Source of the DNA: Spirochaetales bacterium
GTDB taxonomy: Bacteria > Spirochaetota > Spirochaetia > SZUA-6
Direction of reading: 5' to 3'
Assembly: GCA_003233545.1 (NCBI GenBank)
Contig: QILZ01000094.1
Coordinates: 1 to 11,744, forward strand
DNA length: 11,744 nt
Within the stretch, counting starts at the first letter, position 1. The number at the start of each line of letters is the position of its first letter. Shown piece by piece: positions 6,721 through 11,744 of this stretch. The notes beneath the pieces are model-generated. The model did not search any database, was not told the origin of the DNA, and worked only from the letters and a program-made list of their open reading frames with translations. The position numbers were made by a program, and so were the translations under genes.

Positions 6721-6748
6721 CTTATATAGTATATTAAATATTTCGCAA
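6721..6748 (-). promoter_or_regulatory. Possible promoter of the LacI-family gene
   Basis: On the minus strand, TTGCGA (6748-6743; four of six) is followed after 16 bases by TATAAG (6726-6721; five of six). It lies 29 bases before the start codon. A moderately good sigma70 match in AT-rich DNA, so chance is possible; read-through from the upstream operon is the alternative. Confidence 0.4.
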
Positions 6749-6757
6749 TCCGCAAAA

Positions 6758-7501
6758 TTAGATTTTATACCAGTTGAAAAGTTCGGGAATAATTACTTTT
6801 CCCGTGTATGCCTCCTGCGCTTCCTTGATTAGACTTTCCGAATCGGAATACTCATTCATGCAGATGTGACAGAGATATAATTCTTTTGCCCCTGCATTCG
6901 CAGCAGATAATCCCGCCTCGTAAGCGCTGCTGTGCCCGTCCGGACTGTTCGTTCTTTTCCTCGAATAAGTAGCTTCATGAATCATCAAACTGCATTTGTT
7001 AGCAATTTCGGATATCTTTGGGGTATAAACAGTGTCTGCCGTATAGAATACTACCGTTGAGTTCTCCTTAAAAAAAACCATACTTGTCGGAACCGTATGA
7101 AATCCCGAAACTATTTCGATACTTGTATCCCGCTTAATAAACCTATCAGTATAATTTACTCTGTAACTGATCCTATCGTCCCGAAGCTCGAAAATATTTA
7201 AGATATCCTTTGCCTTTCTTTCTGTTTCCGGGTTTGTTATTACGGTTAAATCCTTTTTCCTTCCCATACAGTTAAGCGTGGAAATAAGTGCGGGATATCC
7301 TGATAAATGATCAGCATGATAATGAGTTAGTAAAACAATATCCAGTTCAAGAGGATCCGCTCCTGTCTTAAGTATTGATTTAACAGGATTATCCGTTGCG
7401 TCGACAAGAACAAGGTAACCACCTGTTCTGACAAGGAATGATGTCGAGCCGTTGTGTAAAGTCGGTATAGCACACGAAGTACCTAAGAATGATATTTCCA
7501 A
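6758..7501 (-). CDS. Metallo-beta-lactamase-fold hydrolase, RNase Z-like core without exosite arm
   Basis: Probable cytoplasmic zinc-dependent hydrolase of 247 residues with no signal peptide. It starts MEISFLGTS as in RNase Z relatives. The THYHADH motif (59-65) supplies His60, His62, Asp64 and His65. Further ligands are His135 (GFHTVP), Asp156 (YTADT) and probably His212 (LYLCHIC). HEATYS (175-180) and GHSSAYEAG (189-197) resemble the RNase Z HEAT and HSTA blocks. Only 21 residues separate His135 from Asp156, against about 70 in tRNA-processing RNase Z, so the tRNA-binding exosite is absent. A tRNA 3'-end role is therefore unlikely; a small phosphodiester, ester or similar bond is more likely. 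The start is a TTG, preceded by GAGAAGG and GGGTGA; no ATG fits the family N-terminus. It lies 19 bp after the ATPase gene, as last gene of that operon. Confidence 0.88.
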   Translation of the reverse strand: MEISFLGTSCAIPTLHNGSTSFLVRTGGYLVLVDATDNPVKSILKTGADPLELDIVLLTHYHADHLSGYPALISTLNCMGRKKDLTVITNPETERKAKDILNIFELRDDRISYRVNYTDRFIKRDTSIEIVSGFHTVPTSMVFFKENSTVVFYTADTVYTPKISEIANKCSLMIHEATYSRKRTNSPDGHSSAYEAGLSAANAGAKELYLCHICMNEYSDSESLIKEAQEAYTGKVIIPELFNWYKI

Positions 7502-7520
7502 TGTTCACCCAGCCTTCTCT

Positions 7521-8594
7521 TTATTCGGATAAAATCGGCATTTTATCGGGATCGAGGTATATTTTGACTATCTCACCCTCTGTCATTTTATTGGATACTG
7601 CACTTTTAGCCCGTATCGACCAGCTTTTTAACTTAAGCTGGTAATCGACAACCTCTCCGATATATGATTCTCTTTCTATTTTTGCTGAAAAGAGGTTATT
7701 ACTCTTCATTTCTCTCCGGATACCCGGTGACAATATAAATTGTACATCCTCAGGTCTTACTGCGATCACCACGTTTTCCCCTTTTTCTACTTTCCTTCCG
7801 ATACCATAAATTGTCAGTCCGTCACCGGTTTTTACCCCGGTATATTTACCATTAAAATCCACAACGGTTCCGTTAATAAAAGATGTATTCCCCATAAAAC
7901 TGGCCACAAATTTATTGGCAGGATTCTCGTAAATATCCTCAGGTTTACCCTGCTGCATAATTCTGCCTTTGTTTAAGATAATTATCCTATCCGAAATAAC
8001 CATGGCCTCAGTTTGATCGTGTGTTACATACACGGTAGTTACACCGGATTCCTTATGAATCCTCGCTATTTCGAACCTCATTTTTTCTCTTAACAGAGCA
8101 TCAAGATTACTTAACGGTTCGTCGAGGAGAAGGATATCGGGTTCCAGAACAAGCGCCCTGGCCAATGCAACCCGCTGCTGCTGTCCGCCGCTTAGTTCCC
8201 TGGGATACCTGTTTTCATATTCCTCGAGCCTGACCGTTTCGAGACGCTGTTTTACCCTTCTTTTAATTTCATCCTTCGGCAGTTTCCTCATCTGCAGTCC
8301 GAATGCAAGATTCTGGAAAACCGTCATATGGGGCCAGAGTGCATAATTCTGAAAAACAAGTCCGATTCCTCTTCTTTCGGGAGGTATATCTGTAATTCTG
8401 CGGTCATTTATATATATCTCTCCGCTGCTCGGAGCTAAAAACCCCGATATTGTTCTTAAGGTTGTCGTTTTCCCGCATCCGGATGGACCTAAGAGTGTAA
8501 CCAATTCTCCGTCCTGTACTTCCAGGTTAAGATTATCGATTGCTTTTACTTTTCCGTAGTTTTTTTGAATACTAATAAGTTTTAAATTTGACAT
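7521..8594 (-). CDS. ABC transporter ATPase (MalK/UgpC/PotA-like, with TOBE domain)
   Basis: Cytoplasmic ATPase that powers the second importer. It has 357 residues, the usual size for nucleotide-binding subunits with a C-terminal regulatory domain. Walker A GPSGCGKT is at 36-43. The Q-loop stretch VFQNYALWPHMTV (80-92) is typical of the MalK/PotA/FbpC group. The signature LSGGQQQRVALARAL is at 134-148, Walker B ILLLDEP at 154-160, the D-loop SNLDA at 162-166, and the H-loop His192 is in YVTHDQTEAM. The TOBE-type region follows from about 235, with VVIAVRPEDV at 275-284. GGAGG lies 10 bases before the ATG. It is 36 bp downstream of the second permease gene. It is the only ATPase in the window, so it might also serve the first importer, as shared MsmK-type ATPases do. 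Confidence 0.96.
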   Translation of the reverse strand: MSNLKLISIQKNYGKVKAIDNLNLEVQDGELVTLLGPSGCGKTTTLRTISGFLAPSSGEIYINDRRITDIPPERRGIGLVFQNYALWPHMTVFQNLAFGLQMRKLPKDEIKRRVKQRLETVRLEEYENRYPRELSGGQQQRVALARALVLEPDILLLDEPLSNLDALLREKMRFEIARIHKESGVTTVYVTHDQTEAMVISDRIIILNKGRIMQQGKPEDIYENPANKFVASFMGNTSFINGTVVDFNGKYTGVKTGDGLTIYGIGRKVEKGENVVIAVRPEDVQFILSPGIRREMKSNNLFSAKIERESYIGEVVDYQLKLKSWSIRAKSAVSNKMTEGEIVKIYLDPDKMPILSE

Positions 8595-8618
8595 GTATTA
8601 TTTACCTCCAATTCTACC

Positions 8619-8637
8619 GGGTTAGACTTTTTAACCC
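8619..8637 (-). promoter_or_regulatory. Small intercistronic hairpin before the ATPase gene
   Basis: GGGTTA (8619-8624) and TAACCC (8632-8637) form a six-base inverted repeat with a seven-base loop. It overlaps the stop codon of the second permease gene, ten bases upstream of the ATPase ribosome site. No U-run follows on the minus strand. Weak; it may tune ATPase translation or mean nothing. Confidence 0.25.
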
Positions 8638-9473
8638 ATTCCTCCGACATATTCGGCTTTTAAAACTTTCTGTATCAACATCATAAAAAGAATACTGGGC
8701 AGTAAAAGAATAATTGCGATTACAGATGCAAACTGCATATTGTATCCGCTCGATGAATACAGAGTCATGGGAAGAGTTATTACAAAGGGCAGCCCGATAA
8801 AAAAGGTACCTGTAAACTCATCGAGAGAAGTCATAAAAACAAATACCGAACTTGCAAGAAGACCAGGTGCGGCAAGGGGAAGTGTTATTCTGAAAAAAGC
8901 TTTTATGCCATTTGCACCTACGCTTCTTGCAGCTTCTTCTAACTGCGGCGGGATCGATCTGAAAGTCGCGCTGGTAATCCACACACCAAAGACAAGCCCG
9001 ACAAGAATATGCACAATTATTACTCCCGTTATTGTTCCCGCCAGTCCGACTTTCGTAAAAATATCCAGAAGGTTTACAAAAATCGGCTGCTGAGGAAAAG
9101 CATTCGGCATAAGAAATAAAAAGAAAATAAACATGCCAAAGGGTATTTTGTATTTCGCAAGTGCATAACCGGCGGGAATTGCAATCGCCATAGCAGTAAC
9201 TACGGTAATTACTGCTATCATAAGACTTAAAAAGAATGCCGGAATAATGCTTACAGCGCCTATTGCAAGACTTTTCTGAATGCCAAGTGCCTGCCGCCAG
9301 TAATCTAATCCTATACTCTGCGGAAGAAGATGCGGCCAGAACCATTTATCTGTAATCGACCACAGCGCCAGGCTTGTCATCGGTCCGAAAATGAGCAAAA
9401 GAGAAAACAGTAAAAGAATTATTTCCAGAGTTACAATAAATAGTTTTTTATTAATAATCAGTATTTTCCGCAC
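8631..9473 (-). CDS. ABC permease, PotC/MalG-like (second importer)
   Basis: Inner-membrane permease subunit of 280 residues. There is a first helix at about 11-38, a periplasmic segment, then five hydrophobic stretches. The EAA loop is at 179-199 (EEAARSVGANG, then RITLPL), followed by SSVFVFMTSLDEFTGTFF. This SLDEF stretch resembles PotC and Fe3+/thiamine-type permeases rather than CUT1 MalG proteins. I keep the GTG at 9473-9471 as start: it lies one base after the TAA of the preceding permease gene, has AGAGAGG about ten bases upstream, and gives a normal basic N-terminus before the first helix. The tight spacing implies translational coupling. The substrate class is open: polyamine, phosphonate, metal or sugar-phosphate importers share this architecture. 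Confidence 0.93.
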   Translation of the reverse strand: MRKILIINKKLFIVTLEIILLLFSLLLIFGPMTSLALWSITDKWFWPHLLPQSIGLDYWRQALGIQKSLAIGAVSIIPAFFLSLMIAVITVVTAMAIAIPAGYALAKYKIPFGMFIFFLFLMPNAFPQQPIFVNLLDIFTKVGLAGTITGVIIVHILVGLVFGVWITSATFRSIPPQLEEAARSVGANGIKAFFRITLPLAAPGLLASSVFVFMTSLDEFTGTFFIGLPFVITLPMTLYSSSGYNMQFASVIAIILLLPSILFMMLIQKVLKAEYVGGMG

Positions 9474-9474
9474 T

Positions 9475-10326
9475 TTATTTAACCTCTCTCACTTTTGTCT
9501 TTAGATAGTAAATTGCAGTAACAAATACCAGAATATAGGAGAAAACCCCGAGCGCATTGGCAACACCAAAATCCATGAAATAGTTAACTCTATGTGCTAT
9601 GTCAACGGTAATTGTTGTAGGTATTTTCCCGCCTATAAGCATGTACGGCAGCGTAAAAGTTCCTACAATCTGAGAATAAATAAGTACAAGTGCTACCATT
9701 ATACTCGGTTTGTTCATGGGTATAAGAATTCTTATTATAAGGTTCAGACGCCTGGCGCCTGAGCTTCTTGCAGCCTCGATGTAGCTGTTATCTATCATCT
9801 GGAAACCGCCATAAATTATTAAAATTGTAAATGGTGCAAGTTTCCAGATGAACCCGAATGACAACCCGATAAAATTAAACAGCTGCAGAGGATTATTTAA
9901 ATCTATTAATCTTAACTGGGCAAGAGCGATATTTAATAATCCGTGTGGTGCAAGAAAACCGTTCATCATCTGGGCTACAACTACAAAGGGGATGAATATG
10001 GGCAATCTGTAGAGGTTAATAAGGAATCTCGAAATAACGCTGTCATGAAGTCTGAAATAAACTGACAACAGGACTGCAATCGTTCCCGAGGCTAAAGTAT
10101 TAAATATCGTTATCGAGAAAGTAAACAGGATATCCTTTAGATACAGATTCCATGATTTTATATAATTATCAAAGGATAAAGCACCCTTTTTATTTATAAA
10201 ACTTCTGATAACCGAGGAAATAAAGGGATAAGCATATATCAGAAGCATAAACAGAACAGCGGGAAACAGAAGTAAAACATACGGAGGGAATATAAATCCC
10301 CTCCGTTTTCGAGCAGCAGCAAACAT
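9475..10326 (-). CDS. ABC permease, PotB/MalF-like (second importer)
   Basis: Inner-membrane permease subunit of 283 residues, partner of the GTG-initiated permease downstream. A very basic N-terminus (MFAAARKRRG) precedes the first helix (about 12-34). Further hydrophobic segments lie at about 66-90, 108-123, 150-173, 206-230 and 255-277. The EAA loop is at 183-203 (IEAARSSGARR, then RILIP). Lacking the TGGGP stretch of CUT1 MalF proteins, it groups by eye with PotB/UgpA-like permeases of uncertain substrate. It starts two bases after the binding-protein TAG stop, with only GAGAAG as a ribosome site inside that gene, so translation is probably coupled. Confidence 0.92.
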   Translation of the reverse strand: MFAAARKRRGFIFPPYVLLLFPAVLFMLLIYAYPFISSVIRSFINKKGALSFDNYIKSWNLYLKDILFTFSITIFNTLASGTIAVLLSVYFRLHDSVISRFLINLYRLPIFIPFVVVAQMMNGFLAPHGLLNIALAQLRLIDLNNPLQLFNFIGLSFGFIWKLAPFTILIIYGGFQMIDNSYIEAARSSGARRLNLIIRILIPMNKPSIMVALVLIYSQIVGTFTLPYMLIGGKIPTTITVDIAHRVNYFMDFGVANALGVFSYILVFVTAIYYLKTKVREVK

Positions 10327-10328
10327 GA

Positions 10329-11486
10329 CTATTTAATCCACTTCTCGTATGATTCAAGCATGGCATTGAAATAATCGGCAAGAGGAAATGCCAATCCTTT
10401 CTCTGCCAGGTCCTTCGGAGTTACGTCCCTGTAGATCTTATCATAGGTTGCTTTCGGAACATAATCTTTAAGATAAGAACCGTCGATACCCGGATACCAG
10501 TTGAATTTTTCCACTATATCTTTCGCCTGTATCGCAGGACTCGTTGCAAACTCCACGAATTTTTTTGCCGCATCGGCATGAGCAGCCTTCCTGGGAATTA
10601 CAAAATACATGGGCTGGCCAGGCATTCCGGGTTTCGGTAAAACAAGCCTGGTTTTGGGATCGAGCTTCCCCTCGTTCATGAAAGTAAAGAACATATCGAC
10701 CCAGACCGGTCCCATCCATATTTCACCTCGGTTCAATGCATCGAGAGTTCCTACGTTCCCTGCTGTAAAAGTTACATATTTGTTAAACTCTTTTAAATCC
10801 TCAAACGCACCTTTCCATGAAGCAACTTCGGATTTCTCGAAAGGACCGGTTACGGCATATTTTTTATACTTCCCCGTTTTCGCATAAACCCAGCCGACCG
10901 TGAAAGAAACTCCGGACATTCCCCCTTTTATTCCGTTATACCCGAACTTTCCCGGGTTTTTTTTAACCCATTCTTCAAGCTCTTTATAACTCTTGGGAGG
11001 ATTTTTTACGTAATCGGGATTGTAGGCCAGGGCTGTCTGACTGTGGAACATTGGCATTGCATAACCTTCGATATTTACACCGAGTGATGTTTTTGCAAAA
11101 GGCGAAGTAACATATTTCCATGTATCCAGACCTTCGGCATATTTAAGCAGAAGATCCTTTTCCATTGCCCATTTCATAAAAATCTGATGAACCATTGCCA
11201 CATCGACATCCCATTCCTTTTTGTTCGACCGGCTGTCGGCAAGGATCTTTTCATAGATTCTCTGCGAACCGGCATTCCCGGCACCTGTTTGTATTGTTAC
11301 CAGTGAAATATTCGGATATTTCTTCTGAAATTGAGGGGCGAATACATTCTGACCCAGCGCTAACATATTTACATCACCTGCTGTCATATAGATCAGTTTG
11401 ATTTTGCCCTTTTCTTTCTGCCCTCCGGCAAAAACTCCTGACGTAACAACCGCCAGGGCAAGCAAAATAATAATTGCTCTTTTCAT
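10329..11486 (-). CDS. Extracellular solute-binding protein of the second importer
   Basis: Periplasmic substrate-capturing protein of 385 residues. Signal peptide 1-20 (MKRA, hydrophobic core, TSGVFA) with likely cleavage before GGQKE. No lipobox cysteine is present. The mature protein begins KIKLIYMTAGDVN and carries NVFAPQFQKKYPNISLV (47-63), the usual first strand-helix-strand of type II binding proteins. HSQTALAYNPDYV (148-160), SYKELEEWVKKNPGKFGYN (166-184) and a late PADAAKKFVEF-like helix (AHADAAKKFVEF) fit the large PotD/AfuA/YnjB-like group rather than MalE. The ligand cannot be assigned. The ATG at 11486 has an excellent AGGAGGAGGT site upstream. It is the first gene of a five-gene operon and is probably the most highly made product. 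Confidence 0.93.
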   Translation of the reverse strand: MKRAIIILLALAVVTSGVFAGGQKEKGKIKLIYMTAGDVNMLALGQNVFAPQFQKKYPNISLVTIQTGAGNAGSQRIYEKILADSRSNKKEWDVDVAMVHQIFMKWAMEKDLLLKYAEGLDTWKYVTSPFAKTSLGVNIEGYAMPMFHSQTALAYNPDYVKNPPKSYKELEEWVKKNPGKFGYNGIKGGMSGVSFTVGWVYAKTGKYKKYAVTGPFEKSEVASWKGAFEDLKEFNKYVTFTAGNVGTLDALNRGEIWMGPVWVDMFFTFMNEGKLDPKTRLVLPKPGMPGQPMYFVIPRKAAHADAAKKFVEFATSPAIQAKDIVEKFNWYPGIDGSYLKDYVPKATYDKIYRDVTPKDLAEKGLAFPLADYFNAMLESYEKWIK

Positions 11487-11490
11487 AGAG

Positions 11491-11500
11491 ACCTCCTCCT
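11491..11500 (-). promoter_or_regulatory. Strong ribosome binding site of the second binding-protein gene
   Basis: AGGAGGAGGT on the minus strand, a tandem Shine-Dalgarno ending four bases before the ATG, so that the upstream AGGAGG has eight-base spacing. It supports the chosen start and high expression. Confidence 0.85.
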
Positions 11501-11510
11501 GGAATAATTT

Positions 11511-11550
11511 AATGTTACAGTTATGAGATCGCTCTCATTTTTGTAACATT
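11511..11550. promoter_or_regulatory. 40-bp CG-centred dyad: LacI-type operator and/or 5'-terminal mRNA stem-loop
   Basis: AATGTTACA (11511-11519) mirrors TGTAACATT (11542-11550), and ATGAGA (11523-11528) mirrors TCTCAT (11533-11538). Both share one centre between C11530 and G11531, with 16 of 20 positions symmetric. The inner ATGAGATCGCTCTCAT has the size and central CG of LacI-family operators. It starts at about +1 of the predicted promoter, a roadblock position. As minus-strand RNA it would fold into a two-part stem closed by the GNRA-type tetraloop GCGA. Either role, or both, is possible. Confidence 0.65.
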
Positions 11551-11556
11551 TATCTT

Positions 11557-11584
11557 ACTATAAATCAAAATAGTATATTGTCAA
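11557..11584 (-). promoter_or_regulatory. Sigma70-type promoter of the second importer operon
   Basis: On the minus strand, TTGACA (11584-11579; perfect) is followed after 16 bases by TATAGT (11562-11557; five of six). The predicted transcription start is near 11550, exactly at the edge of the 40-bp dyad, leaving a leader of about 64 bases. Confidence 0.75.
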
Positions 11585-11663
11585 GTATTATCTCTCATTT
11601 TTTTCTATAAATTATATCGCGAGACCTTTGCAAAATTGTTATAAAGGTAATAACTTGACAAAA

Positions 11664-11744
11664 TTAAGAGAAGGCAGGAGTAAGAAAATCGGTATAACTC
11701 AATTTTCCAAGAGGATATCCTTTTAGCTCTAAGCGGCTTTTACC
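11664..11744 (-). CDS. Possible C-terminal end of an upstream gene, cut by window
   Basis: Reading from the window edge, one minus-strand frame is open for 26 codons to a TAA at 11666-11664. It would end GYPLGKLSYTDFLTPAFS. I do not recognise the sequence, and 26 codons open by chance is not rare. The other two minus-strand frames are weaker candidates. No convincing terminator lies between it and the importer promoter; only a five-pair AT-rich stem (11638-11654) is visible. Confidence 0.3.
   Translation of the reverse strand, partial: GKSRLELKGYPLGKLSYTDFLTPAFS

Noticed and set aside
6758..7501. Annotating the metallo-beta-lactamase-fold protein as ribonuclease Z
   Set aside because: The tRNA-binding exosite between the fifth and sixth metal ligands is missing and the gene sits in a transporter operon.
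8818..9345. Minus-strand open frame of 175 codons inside the PotC-like permease gene
   Set aside because: It is a shifted-frame shadow of the permease. The translation is rich in Cys, Ser and Arg with no domain, unlike the membrane protein in the real frame.
11655..11660. Plus-strand TTGACA as a promoter for a gene to the right
   Set aside because: No acceptable -10 lies 15-19 bases downstream and no plus-strand start codon with ribosome site follows before the edge.

Overview
The window looks like accessory carbohydrate-metabolism DNA from a spirochaete (Spirochaetota). The main clue is that both solute-binding proteins start with a Sec signal running straight into AGQKE or GGQKE (SFA-AGQKE and VFA-GGQKE), an end typical of spirochaetal periplasmic binding proteins. 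Operon style, strong AAGGAGG ribosome sites and moderate base composition agree. This is an inference from protein style, not a database match.

Layout. (1) 1-3687, minus strand: a GntR/FadR-type regulator, a family-1 solute-binding protein and two CUT1-type permeases. The last permease runs off the left edge, and no ATPase for this transporter is visible. (2) 3688-3860: divergent control region with a good sigma70 promoter reading right and a perfect 12-bp palindrome between its -35 and -10. (3) 3861-5704, plus strand: a transketolase split into N- and C-terminal subunit genes. (4) 5685-6692, minus: a LacI-family regulator whose 3' end overlaps the transketolase C-subunit gene by 20 bp, tail to tail. 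(5) 6758-11486, minus: a compact operon for a complete second importer in the order binding protein, permease, permease, ATPase, then a metallo-beta-lactamase-fold hydrolase. Its promoter is followed at about +1 by a 40-bp dyad with a CG centre. (6) 11664-11744, minus: possible C-terminal end of another gene.

How the parts may work together (inference): the GntR regulator probably senses a sugar-derived acid or sugar phosphate and controls both its own transporter operon and the divergent split transketolase through the TGGT-TA-ACCA palindrome. The LacI regulator is the best candidate to control the second importer through the CG-centred dyad. A two-subunit transketolase beside dedicated importers suggests a dedicated pentose, branched-sugar or sulfosugar route rather than housekeeping pentose phosphate metabolism, but substrates cannot be read from the sequence.

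No RNA genes, insertion sequences, CRISPR arrays or phage genes were seen, and no stretch over 300 bases lacks a gene. The most interesting non-coding signals are the two operator-like palindromes, the hairpins bracketing the first binding-protein gene, and the stem-loops predicted at the 5' ends of two transcripts.
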